Positions 26,602 to 34,108 of a stretch of 64,000 bases of DNA are shown piece after piece. The translations under genes were made by a program, and so were the position numbers. The notes beneath the pieces were generated by a model. That model saw only the letters and a list, made by a program, of their open reading frames with translations. It did not search any database and was not told the origin of the DNA. The DNA comes from Clostridia bacterium (lineage in GTDB: Bacteria; Bacillota; Clostridia; Christensenellales; Aristaeellaceae), in contig JAFQHP010000009.1 in the NCBI GenBank assembly GCA_017397895.1, positions 124,001-188,000 of the forward strand. Reading direction: 5' to 3'. Numbering within the stretch: the first letter of the stretch is position 1; every line of letters begins with the position of its first letter.

Positions 26602-28425
26602 ATGAACGATCAGATTGCCCGGAAGCTGCGCCTGCTGCCTGATTCTCCCGGCTGCTACCAGATGAAGGAGAACGGGAAAATCATCTATGTAGGCAAGGCC
26701 ATCAACCTGAAAAACCGAGTGCGCAGTTATTTCCATGGCCGCGACCACACCCCCAAGGTGGCGGCCATGGTTTCGCATATCGATGATTTCGATATCATCC
26801 TGTGCCGCACCAACCTGGAAGCGCTGATCTTGGAATGCAATCTGATCAAGCTCCATCAGCCCTACTATAACATCCTGCTCAAGGACGATAAGCACTACCC
26901 CTATATCCGCCTGGACCTGAAGGATATGTTCCCCCGGGTCACCCTGGCCCGCCGTCAGGAAAGCGACGGCGCCCGGTATTTCGGCCCCTACATCGGGGCC
27001 ACGGCGGTGAAGGATGTGCTGGATACCCTTCGCAAGCTGTTCCCCATGCGTACCTGCAAGCATAACCTGCCGGAAAAGAAGCTGCAGCGCCCCTGCATCA
27101 ATTATGAGATCGGGCGGTGTCTGGGCCCCTGCTGCAACAAATGCACAAAGGAAGAATACCGGCAGGTGGTAGACCGGGTGGTGCAGTTCCTGGGGGGCAA
27201 ATACCAGGAAATCACGGCAGATTTGCGCCGGGATATGCAGTCTGCCGCCATGAAGCTGGAATTTGAAAAGGCCGCCAGGATCCGGGATCAACTGAACGAT
27301 ATCGAAGGCCTCATGCAGCGCCAGCAAGCCATTCAGGTTTCCGGCGCGGAGCAGGACGTGTTTGCCCTGTGGGGGGATGATATGGATTGTATGGCCCAGG
27401 TGATGTACGTGCGCCGGGGCCGTATTGTGGGGGGCGACAGCTTTGCCCTGCCCGGTGAAGGAAGGGAAGACCGGGGGGAAGTGCTGTTTGATTTTATTCT
27501 GCAGTTTTATGATGAACGAAAGCCGGCCAGGGAGGTGCTTTGCCCCCATCTGCCGGATGAAATTGCAGGGGATCTGGAAGCATGGCTGCGTCAGAAGCGG
27601 CAGGGTGCCTGTACCCTTGTGATTCCCAAACGAGGGGACAAGCGGGCGCTGGTGCTGCTTTCCGAAAAGAACGCCCGGGACGCTTTGCAAAAACGCAATG
27701 CCAAGCAGCAGGTACAGCATGAACGCACCATCGGTGCCTGCGAAAGCCTGGCAAAGGCCATCGGCCTTCAAAATACGCCCCGGCGCATTGAGGGCTTTGA
27801 CATCAGTAATACCCAAGGGGCCCTGTCCGTTGCCTCCATGGTAGTGTTTCTGGACGGCGCTCCCGCCCCCAAGGAATACCGCCACTACCGCATCAAAACG
27901 GTGGAAGGGGCCAACGATTTTGCTTCCATGAATGAAGTGCTGGGCCGCAGGTTCAAGCGGTCCATGAACCCGGAAAGCGGCGAAAAGTGGCCGCTGCCGG
28001 ACCTGGTGCTTATCGACGGCGGCCCGGAGCAATTGGCCTTTGCCCGGAAGGCCATGCTGGACGCCGGGGCCGACGTGCCCATGTTCGGCCTGGCAGAAAG
28101 GCTGGAAGCCATTTATCTCCCCGGCCGGGAAGAGCCCATCCTGCTGGACCATCACACCCCGGCGCTGCACCTCATCCAGCGCATCCGTGACGAGGCCCAC
28201 CGCTTCGCCATCACCCATCACCGGGGCCTGAGAGAAAAAAACGCCACCCGCAGCGTGCTGGAGGATATTCCCGGCATCGGTGCTGCACGCCGGCGTGCCT
28301 TATTGCAGTATTTTAAATCTGTCAAAGCCATACGGGAAGCCGATATGGACGCTTTGCTTGCCTGCCCGAAAATGAACAAAACGGCTGCAGAAGCTGTCTG
28401 GCAATGGGCCCATCCCCAAGGCTGA
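26602..28425 (+). CDS. uvrC: excinuclease ABC subunit C
   Basis: UvrC makes both incisions in nucleotide excision repair. The 607 residues show the GIY-YIG nuclease domain (GCYQM and IIYVGKAINLKNRVRSYF near 17-44), a Cys cluster around 150-175 (CINYEIGRCLGPCCNKC), the UVR motif near 200-240, the RNase H-like C-terminal nuclease (EGFDISNTQG and LVLIDGGPEQL) and tandem helix-hairpin-helix motifs at 550-600. Length is normal. Followed after 21 nt by the NYN/LOTUS gene. Confidence 0.97.
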   Translation: MNDQIARKLRLLPDSPGCYQMKENGKIIYVGKAINLKNRVRSYFHGRDHTPKVAAMVSHIDDFDIILCRTNLEALILECNLIKLHQPYYNILLKDDKHYPYIRLDLKDMFPRVTLARRQESDGARYFGPYIGATAVKDVLDTLRKLFPMRTCKHNLPEKKLQRPCINYEIGRCLGPCCNKCTKEEYRQVVDRVVQFLGGKYQEITADLRRDMQSAAMKLEFEKAARIRDQLNDIEGLMQRQQAIQVSGAEQDVFALWGDDMDCMAQVMYVRRGRIVGGDSFALPGEGREDRGEVLFDFILQFYDERKPAREVLCPHLPDEIAGDLEAWLRQKRQGACTLVIPKRGDKRALVLLSEKNARDALQKRNAKQQVQHERTIGACESLAKAIGLQNTPRRIEGFDISNTQGALSVASMVVFLDGAPAPKEYRHYRIKTVEGANDFASMNEVLGRRFKRSMNPESGEKWPLPDLVLIDGGPEQLAFARKAMLDAGADVPMFGLAERLEAIYLPGREEPILLDHHTPALHLIQRIRDEAHRFAITHHRGLREKNATRSVLEDIPGIGAARRRALLQYFKSVKAIREADMDALLACPKMNKTAAEAVWQWAHPQG

Positions 28426-28446
28426 AATTATAGGAGTTGAAAATAT

Positions 28447-29439
28447 TTGAGTACATCACGTTTTGCCATATTTGTGGATCTTGAAAACTGCGGGGCCAAG
28501 GCGCCCACGCTGAACAATATTCTGGACAAGGTAAAAATCCGCGGCGATATATTGCTTGGCAAAGTTTACGGCTATACCGACCGCTTTTCCGAGCTGAAGG
28601 AGCTTCTGCTTTCCAACACCTTCACCGTGGTGCCTTCCCTGCGCCACGGCGTGGCCCAGAAAAACAACGCCGATATCCTGCTGGTATTGGACGCCCTGGA
28701 AGTGGCCTACACCAACCCACTCATTGATTCCTTCTGCATTGTGTCCGGCGACAGCGACTATACCCCCCTGGTGGGCCGGCTGAAAAGCATGGGCAAGTTT
28801 GTCCTTGGCATGAGCCGCAGCGAAGTGGCTTCTTCCATTTTCATCAACGCCTGCAACGAATTTCAGTTCCTGGAATCCGTTTCCTCCGTCACCCGGGACA
28901 AGCGCCGGGGCAAAAAGCAGTCGAAAGATGAACCGCTGGATGATGCCGGGCTCAACAAAGTGCTGGAAAGCATCCTGTCCGAGCAGACGGAAAACGAAGA
29001 AATGTACGCCAGCGAGCTCAAGGGCATATTGCTTCGCCTGCGGCCCGATTTCAACGAAAAATCCTTTGGCTGTGCTTCCTTCGGCAAGCTGCTCAACAAG
29101 CTGGCATCCAAGTTCGGCACCCTTCGTGTACGCAACGATAACTACAACGTGATGGTGTCCCTCAACGCCGATGCCCCCGAAGCCCCCGGCAAGAAGAGCC
29201 TTTCCGCCGATAACTGGCGCGCCGCCTTCTGCGAACAATTGCAGCGCTACAAGGACGATGGATTTGAGCGGGTGAACCCCTCCATTCTCAAGGCCGATAT
29301 CCAGGCCGCCTATCCCGATTACACGGAGCATACCATCGGCTTCAAGCGCTTCTCCGACGTGCTCAAGCAAATGGAGCGGGAAAAGCTTTTGCAATTGGAA
29401 TTTGACGAACAGAAAAACATGCTCATCAAAATGGTGTAA
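28447..29439 (+). CDS. NYN domain RNase-like protein with tandem LOTUS (OST-HTH) domains
   Basis: Residues 1-145 form a NYN (PIN-like) domain with acidic residues in the expected places: Asp11 in IFVDLEN, Asp76 in KNNADILLVLD, and Asp102/Asp104 in VSGDSDYTPL. A charged linker (148-165, DKRRGKKQSKDE) leads to two LOTUS-type winged helices at about 166-238 and 256-328, each with the Ser/Arg-Phe ... L pattern near its end (SFGKLLNKL, RFSDVLKQM). LOTUS domains bind RNA, including G-quadruplexes in known cases. It should be a cytosolic RNA-binding nuclease. TTG start after AGGAG. Target unknown. Confidence 0.9.
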   Translation: MSTSRFAIFVDLENCGAKAPTLNNILDKVKIRGDILLGKVYGYTDRFSELKELLLSNTFTVVPSLRHGVAQKNNADILLVLDALEVAYTNPLIDSFCIVSGDSDYTPLVGRLKSMGKFVLGMSRSEVASSIFINACNEFQFLESVSSVTRDKRRGKKQSKDEPLDDAGLNKVLESILSEQTENEEMYASELKGILLRLRPDFNEKSFGCASFGKLLNKLASKFGTLRVRNDNYNVMVSLNADAPEAPGKKSLSADNWRAAFCEQLQRYKDDGFERVNPSILKADIQAAYPDYTEHTIGFKRFSDVLKQMEREKLLQLEFDEQKNMLIKMV

Positions 29440-29460
29440 AGCACAAAGGAGGATTGCCCC

Positions 29461-29985
29461 ATGCCCGAACTTCCCGCCTACGCACAAGAACTGAAAAAAA
29501 TTGCCCTGGAGATGGGCGCTGTCAGCGCCACTCCTTTCCATATTTCCCAGATCTGCTTTGACAGCCGGACACTGCTCAAATGCATGTTCGGCTGCAACGA
29601 CTGGGGCAAAGGCCTCACCTGCCCTTCCCGCCCCGGCAGCCCCACCATGGAACAGTATAAAGAAATGCTCTCCCGCTATTCCTGGGGCATCATTATCGGC
29701 GGCCACAACAAGCACATCACCCAGAAGGTGTCCTTCCATCTGGAGGGCAAGGCCTTCGGCGACGGCTATTATTTCGCTTTTTCCATGAGCGATTGCGGCC
29801 TGTGCAAAACCTGCGCCGGCCACACCGGCGGTGAATGCCGGCATATCCGTCAAGCCCGTCCCGCCTTCCACAGCGTGGGCATTGACGTGTTCAAAACCGT
29901 GCGTCAGTTCGGCCTGCCCATCAACACCCTCAAATACCCGGATAACGAAGAACAGAACTGGTACGCCGCTGTTTTTGTGGAGTGA
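29461..29985 (+). CDS. DUF2284 cysteine-rich metal-binding protein
   Basis: The 174-residue protein has two Cys clusters: CMFGCNDWGKGLTCP (about 41-55) and CGLCKTC followed by GGECRH (about 110-128). This arrangement is typical of DUF2284 proteins, which probably bind an Fe-S cluster or zinc. The ribosome site AAGGAGG lies well placed. It follows the NYN gene by 21 nt and is the last gene before repeat copy C. Function unknown. Confidence 0.83.
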   Translation: MPELPAYAQELKKIALEMGAVSATPFHISQICFDSRTLLKCMFGCNDWGKGLTCPSRPGSPTMEQYKEMLSRYSWGIIIGGHNKHITQKVSFHLEGKAFGDGYYFAFSMSDCGLCKTCAGHTGGECRHIRQARPAFHSVGIDVFKTVRQFGLPINTLKYPDNEEQNWYAAVFVE

Positions 29986-29994
29986 GTTAGTTGG

Positions 29995-30422
29995 GTTCGG
30001 TCAGGGGGCTCCTCGCCCCCCTGTACCCCCACGGCAGGCCAGGGCCGTGCCCTGGACCCAATCCGCGAAGTGGTTGTTTGTGTAAACAAGCTGTTTCCGC
30101 ATGAACGTTGAGGAACAAATACAAGAGAGCCCACGGGCGCAATGAAAACGTAAAAAATGCCGGCCGGGAAAGAGAACTTTCCCGCCGGCTATTTTTTCGT
30201 TTTCCCCGGATGCAAAGCATCTGGCAGGCGTCGTTCCGCCGCCCAGCCCGTGGGTGGCGGTGCCACACCCAATTCGCAATATTGCAATCGTCTATTCCAA
30301 AGGGTCTTGTGCGCCGTGCTTGTAACAGCGTGAAATTACCTGTTTTTCCAGCCAACCACTTCCGCAATTTGGTCCAGGGCACGGCCCTGGTGCAGGGGTG
30401 AACCCCCGCACTTCTCCCTCCC
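29995..30422. repeat. structured palindromic repeat, copy C
   Basis: This fills the 441-bp gap between the convergent DUF2284 and CNNM transporter genes. The outer stem is CCCACGGGC (30130-30138) with GCCCGTGGG (30246-30254). It encloses GAAAACG/CGTTTTC, a stem capped by GGGAAAG/CTTTCCC (30166-30183), a CCGGATGC/GCATCTGG hairpin with one G-T pair (30206-30224) and GGCG/CGCC (30227-30240). The inverted arms are clear: CCAGGGC-CGT-GCCCTGG at 30039-30055 mirrors CCAGGGC-ACG-GCCCTGG at 30074 plus 300 (30374-30390), with the adjoining 20 nt also inverted. Confidence 0.87.
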
Positions 30423-30426
30423 CGCA

Positions 30427-31683
30427 TCAATCGTCCTCTTCGATTTCTTCCGTTTTTTCCGTCAGATGGGGATAAAGCAAAATTTCCTGTACGTGCCGGT
30501 CATCAGCCTTGACCACTTTCACGTCCCAGCTGCCGCAATGGAATTCTTCGCCCACATCGGGAATGCGTTCGGCAAGTTCCATCACCCAGCCGCCCACCGT
30601 GCTGGCATCGGCATTGGAGCCAAGGCCAAAGCGTTCTTCCATTTCCTCCAGGGGAGCACTGCCCACTATGCGCCAGCTGCCGTCCTTTTCTTCCAGGAAT
30701 TCCACTTCAATTTCGTCATGTTCGTCCCAGATTTCGCCAACCAGCTCTTCCAGAATGTCTTCCATGGTCACAATGCCCACGGTGCCGCCGTATTCATCCA
30801 CCACCACGGCCAGCTGGGATTTGGTGCGCTGCAAAAGGCGCATCAGGTCGCTGATCTTGGTGTTTTCCGTCACGAACACAGGGCTTTTCATAATTTCGGG
30901 CAGGTTCAGCTGCTCATCCTTGGTCTTGCGGTAAAAATCCTTCTGGTGGATCACGCCCACAATGCGGTCGATGGTTTCATCATAAACCGGCAGGCGGGAA
31001 TAGCCGCTTTCCTCAAAAATTTCGCTGACCTCTGCATAGCTGGCGTCCTGGGGCACGCCCTCCACCCGCACGCGGGGCGTAAGGATATCGGAAACCTCCT
31101 GATCGTGGAATTCGATGGCGGAGCGCACCAGGTCGCTGTCATCGGCGTCCATGCCTCCCTCCTGCTCCACTTCCTCTACCATGGTGATCAGTTCGTCCTG
31201 GGTAAGCCGGCGGTCGTCCTTCACTTTGAACAGTTTGGACAGCAGCACCTTCCACTTGCCAAAGAGCCAGTTGATGGGCTTGAACACCTTGATCAGCCCG
31301 CCGATGATGCCGGAAACCGCCATGGCAAAGCTTTCCGGACTTTCCTTGGCCATGGACTTGGGCGAAATTTCCCCAAAGATCAATACCACCACCGTGGTAA
31401 CCACCGTGGACAGCGTAGCACCAGCGCCGCCCACCAGGTTCACAAAGAAAATGGTGGCAATGGAAGCCAGCCCGATATTGACAATATTATTGCCGATGAG
31501 GATGGTGGACAATAGATCGTCATAATTTTCCGCCAGCCTCAATGCCCGCAGGGCTTTCTTGTTGCCGTTATCCGCCATGCTCTTGAGGCGGGTTCGGTTC
31601 AGGGAAGAAAAGGCCGTTTCCGTTGCGGAAAAGAACGCAGAAAGCATCACCAGGATCACCATGATCAGGATCTGAATACCCAT
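30427..31683 (-). CDS. CNNM/CorC family ion transporter (hemolysin family)
   Basis: The 418-residue membrane protein has a DUF21 domain with about four membrane segments (1-180; [23 protein letters not shown]), a CBS pair (about 205-325; [32 protein letters not shown]) and a C-terminal CorC_HlyC domain. Relatives such as MpfA export Mg2+. The start is the ATG at 31683; the in-frame TTG at 31716 lies inside the leader terminator. AGGAG is 14 nt from the ATG, a long spacing. The gene is preceded by a structured leader and a promoter with a dyad. Confidence 0.9.
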   Translation of the reverse strand: MGIQILIMVILVMLSAFFSATETAFSSLNRTRLKSMADNGNKKALRALRLAENYDDLLSTILIGNNIVNIGLASIATIFFVNLVGGAGATLSTVVTTVVVLIFGEISPKSMAKESPESFAMAVSGIIGGLIKVFKPINWLFGKWKVLLSKLFKVKDDRRLTQDELITMVEEVEQEGGMDADDSDLVRSAIEFHDQEVSDILTPRVRVEGVPQDASYAEVSEIFEESGYSRLPVYDETIDRIVGVIHQKDFYRKTKDEQLNLPEIMKSPVFVTENTKISDLMRLLQRTKSQLAVVVDEYGGTVGIVTMEDILEELVGEIWDEHDEIEVEFLEEKDGSWRIVGSAPLEEMEERFGLGSNADASTVGGWVMELAERIPDVGEEFHCGSWDVKVVKADDRHVQEILLYPHLTEKTEEIEEDD

Positions 31684-31710
31684 TTTTTGTTTCGCTACTC
31701 CTTTTTTCAG

Positions 31711-31755
31711 ACACAAAAAGCACGCCTATGGCTTTCGCCGCAGGCATGCTTGTGT
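31711..31755 (-). terminator. intrinsic terminator in the leader of the CNNM transporter gene
   Basis: On the minus strand AAGCATGCCT pairs with AGGCGTGCTT (one G-U pair) and runs into TTTTTGTGT, with extra ACAC/GTGT pairing outside. It lies between promoter and start codon, so it should act as an attenuator. Confidence 0.75.
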
Positions 31756-31856
31756 TTCATTTTGTTACCGGGGTAAGGCTCCGGTTCTATGGCATTACTA
31801 CTGCCATAATCACCCTCCACGGGGTAACCACGCTCCTTTTGGAGATATACTCCGTT
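31711..31856 (-). promoter_or_regulatory. riboswitch-like leader with alternative pairings (unassigned class)
   Basis: About 145 nt separate the predicted transcription start from the terminator end. Segment 2 (GTTACC, 31823-31828) can pair either with segment 1 (GTAAC, 31854-31858) or with segment 3 (GGTAAC, 31764-31769), which are mutually exclusive. A 7-bp hairpin TATGGCA/TGCCATA (31788-31808) and a CTCC/GGAG hairpin (31833-31844) add structure. I could not match it to the M-box, manganese, NiCo or other riboswitch consensus from memory. Confidence 0.5.
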
Positions 31857-31866
31857 ACGAAGTATA
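31846..31866. promoter_or_regulatory. dyad operator overlapping the -10 box
   Basis: A 21-bp imperfect palindrome with half sites TATACT-n-CG and CG-n-AGTATA around a central base. It covers the -10 box (31861-31866) and the likely transcription start, the position of a repressor site. The regulator family is not identified. Confidence 0.55.
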
Positions 31867-31889
31867 CCATAGCATATGCTTTCTGTCAA
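31861..31889 (-). promoter_or_regulatory. sigma-A type promoter of the CNNM transporter gene
   Basis: Perfect TTGACA, 17-nt spacer and TATACT on the minus strand. The -35 box lies just after the stop codon of the GGDEF gene. Confidence 0.8.
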
Positions 31890-31892
31890 CCG

Positions 31893-32522
31893 TCACACAT
31901 CATACCGCTTCAGCAGTATATCCAGCGCTTCACGCAGCAAAATGGCTTCCCCGATGCCTTCCCGCTTGGACAGTTTATTCAGCCGCTTCAATTGGTCGGA
32001 GGTATAGTGGCTGGTTTTGGGCACCATCTTTTCCTCCCGGCACAGGGCCACCTTGTTGCTGCCGGCATATTTGGCCCGGAACATGGCGCTTTCCGCCTTG
32101 CGGTGCAGTTCCTGATAGCGGTTTGCATCTTCAAAGGCAGCGGCAATGCCCACGGAAATGGTAATCGCGTCACCCGCCGGCGTTTTCACGTCCAGGGTGC
32201 TGCGCAGCTTTTCCATCAGAAGAAATACGTCTTCCTTCTCCATTTCCCCCTGGAAGATGATGCCGAATTCATCCCCCCGGATGCGGTACATATCCCCACA
32301 GCCTTCCACGCCCTTTTCCAGATGCCTGCCGATGGCAATCAGAATATCGTCGCCGGTTTCGTGGCCGTAGGTATCATTCACCGCCATGAAATGATCTACA
32401 TCCATCAGGGCAATCAGTACATTTTCTTCCTTCTCTTCCCCGGCCAGAATGGCACTGAGCCGCTCTTCAAAGGCCTGGGCATCCTGAAACTGCAGCACTT
32501 CGTTTACTTTATTGGTTTTCAT
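31893..32522 (-). CDS. GGDEF domain protein with C-terminal ribbon-helix-helix-like tail
   Basis: Residues 1-165 form a GGDEF domain with intact metal and nucleotide residues: MDVDHF with Asp41, N49D and GHETGDDIL. The signature is RGDEF (82-86) instead of GGDEF, a variant that can still be active. Residues about 171-205 (TSDQLKRLNKLSKREGI, then AILLREALDILLKRY) look like a ribbon-helix-helix DNA-binding unit, which is unusual on a GGDEF protein. There are no sensor or membrane parts. The ATG at 32522 follows GGAGG by 8 nt. A palindrome adjoins its promoter. It may link c-di-GMP synthesis or binding to transcription. Confidence 0.82.
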   Translation of the reverse strand: MKTNKVNEVLQFQDAQAFEERLSAILAGEEKEENVLIALMDVDHFMAVNDTYGHETGDDILIAIGRHLEKGVEGCGDMYRIRGDEFGIIFQGEMEKEDVFLLMEKLRSTLDVKTPAGDAITISVGIAAAFEDANRYQELHRKAESAMFRAKYAGSNKVALCREEKMVPKTSHYTSDQLKRLNKLSKREGIGEAILLREALDILLKRYDV

Positions 32523-32555
32523 CAATATTACCTCCGCAATATTATTTCCACAATC

Positions 32556-32584
32556 ATATTAACTCATTAAATGGTATTTGTCAA
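32556..32584 (-). promoter_or_regulatory. sigma-A type promoter of the GGDEF gene
   Basis: Perfect TTGACA and TAATAT separated by 17 nt on the minus strand, 33 nt before the start codon. Confidence 0.65.
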
Positions 32585-32585
32585 G

Positions 32586-32604
32586 TATTATTTGTAAAAT
32601 AATA
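32586..32604. promoter_or_regulatory. AT-rich palindrome upstream of the GGDEF promoter
   Basis: TATTATTT and AAATAATA form a perfect 8-bp inverted repeat with a 3-nt centre, ending one base from the -35 box. A related half site (AAATAATATT) lies between promoter and start codon near 32536-32547. It may be the operator for the RHH tail of the gene product. Confidence 0.45.
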
Positions 32605-32738
32605 TTTCCGTTCCGCATAATATGAACCGAACGGAGGATTTTTTCTACCCCGGGGTGCAAAAATTCGTTTTTGTGCATATTTTATAGCAAATTTTCTCGT
32701 CTTTTTGCACTTTGGCTATGGCATCCGTGTGGGAATTG

Positions 32739-32747
32739 TGCTATAAT
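32739..32747 (+). promoter_or_regulatory. extended -10 promoter of pfkA
   Basis: TGC-TATAAT is an extended -10 box; no good -35 hexamer is seen at 17-18 nt. It lies 63 nt before the pfkA start. Confidence 0.55.
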
Positions 32748-32809
32748 GGTTCGGCACATCGCTCCGTCGATGGCTTTGCACCACAGAATTTTAAGGAGAG
32801 TGTTTTTCC

Positions 32810-33859
32810 ATGCCCAATATTGCAGTTCTCACCAGTGGCGGCGACAGCCCCGGCATGAACGCTGCCGTTATGAGCGTTGCCCGCTGTGCCAACCACCTGG
32901 ATATGCCTCTGATTGGCATCAAGCGGGGCTACAACGGCCTGCTGGGCCGCTCCGGCAAGCTGGAAGACGATTTTGTCCGGCTGGATCTTGACACTGTTTT
33001 GGATATTGCCGACCTGCCCGGCACCTACCTGCGCACCGCCCGCTGCACCGAATTCCTAGACCCTGCTGTCCGTGAACGCGCTGCCCAGCGTCTGCGCGAT
33101 ATGGACGTCAGCGGCCTTGTGGTCATCGGCGGCAACGGCTCCTTCCAGGGCGCCATGCGTCTTTGCGAGCTGGGCATCCCCTGTATCGGCATCCCCGGCA
33201 CCATCGATAACGACCTGGCCTACACCGAAATGACCCTGGGCTACGATACCGCCGTGAACTGCTGCTCCGACGTTGTGCGTGCCATCCGCGCCACCTCCCG
33301 CTCTCACGACCGTCCCCACGTGGTGGAAGTGATGGGCCGCGACTGCGGCGACATCGCCCTGAGCACGGCTGCCGCCACCGGCGCCGAAATCGTGGTGGTG
33401 CCCGAAGTGAAGTGGAGCGTGGACGAAGTGGCCGATAAGCTGAACTTCCAGATCAAGCGCGGCAATACCCGTGCCACCGTGGTGATCGCCGAAGGCTGCT
33501 GGGCCAGCATGAAGCCCTTTGATGTGTATAAGTTCCTCAAGCCCTATGGCAAGGAAGTGTACGAAGGCGAACCCATGACCGCCGAACGCCTGGCCAGCGT
33601 GCTCAAGCGCAAGTGTGGCATGATCGAAGTGCGCTCCACCGTGGTGGGCTACACCCAGCGCGGCGCTTCCCCCACCGCCCGGGACTGCATCTTCGCTTTC
33701 GAAGCCGGCGCCATGGCTGTGGAGCTGCTCAAAAAGGGCATCAGCAACCAGGTGATCGGCATGAAGAACGGCAAAACCTTCCACATGCCCATCGAAAAGG
33801 CTCTGGCTGCCAAGCATACCTTCAATAAAAAGCTGTTCAACACCGTTAACGGCTTCTGA
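32810..33859 (+). CDS. pfkA: 6-phosphofructokinase
   Basis: The 349-residue enzyme phosphorylates fructose 6-phosphate in glycolysis. Seen are the nucleotide loop LTSGGDSPGMNA (7-18), the catalytic block PGTIDND (129-135) with the base Asp133, and VMGRDCGDIAL near 184-194. In the Mg-ATP loop the family has GGDGS, but here it is GGNGS, with Asn109 in place of the metal-linked Asp. Gly110 argues for ATP rather than PPi as donor. Codon bias suggests high expression. It is monocistronic, with its own promoter and terminator. Confidence 0.95.
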   Translation: MPNIAVLTSGGDSPGMNAAVMSVARCANHLDMPLIGIKRGYNGLLGRSGKLEDDFVRLDLDTVLDIADLPGTYLRTARCTEFLDPAVRERAAQRLRDMDVSGLVVIGGNGSFQGAMRLCELGIPCIGIPGTIDNDLAYTEMTLGYDTAVNCCSDVVRAIRATSRSHDRPHVVEVMGRDCGDIALSTAAATGAEIVVVPEVKWSVDEVADKLNFQIKRGNTRATVVIAEGCWASMKPFDVYKFLKPYGKEVYEGEPMTAERLASVLKRKCGMIEVRSTVVGYTQRGASPTARDCIFAFEAGAMAVELLKKGISNQVIGMKNGKTFHMPIEKALAAKHTFNKKLFNTVNGF

Positions 33860-33869
33860 TAACAAAAAT

Positions 33870-33898
33870 CCGCCCGGGTTACTGCCCGGGCGGTTTTT
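33870..33898 (+). terminator. intrinsic terminator of pfkA
   Basis: CCGCCCGGG and CCCGGGCGG form a 9-bp stem followed by six Ts, 10 nt after the stop. Confidence 0.92.
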
Positions 33899-34037
33899 TG
33901 TATGAACGAAAGCTGCCCAAAGCCGCACGGCAGGCAAACATGTCTTGTCCCCCGGCGCTGCTGCGTATGCCGCCGTACATCATCCCCTTTTTTCTTTTCC
34001 CCCATCATCAAAATCAGTGGATTTTCCGTATGCAACA

Positions 34038-34046
34038 TGCTATAAT
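34038..34046 (+). promoter_or_regulatory. extended -10 promoter of the GH26-like gene
   Basis: TGC-TATAAT about 60 nt before the ATG; the -35 region is weak. Confidence 0.5.
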
Positions 34047-34108
34047 GAAGCAAATACAGCCGATACAAGGATATCCATCCCATCATTGATGCATAAGGAG
34101 AAATATGT

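Noticed and set aside
13640..30422. CRISPR array or tandem satellite as an explanation for the three repeats
   Set aside because: The copies are 5-11 kb apart, in both orientations and without regular spacers.
31707..31889. 60-codon minus-strand frame in the leader of the CNNM transporter gene, as a possible leader peptide
   Set aside because: It has no ribosome site, begins upstream of the predicted transcription start and runs through the -10 box and the terminator, so the RNA structure explains the region better.
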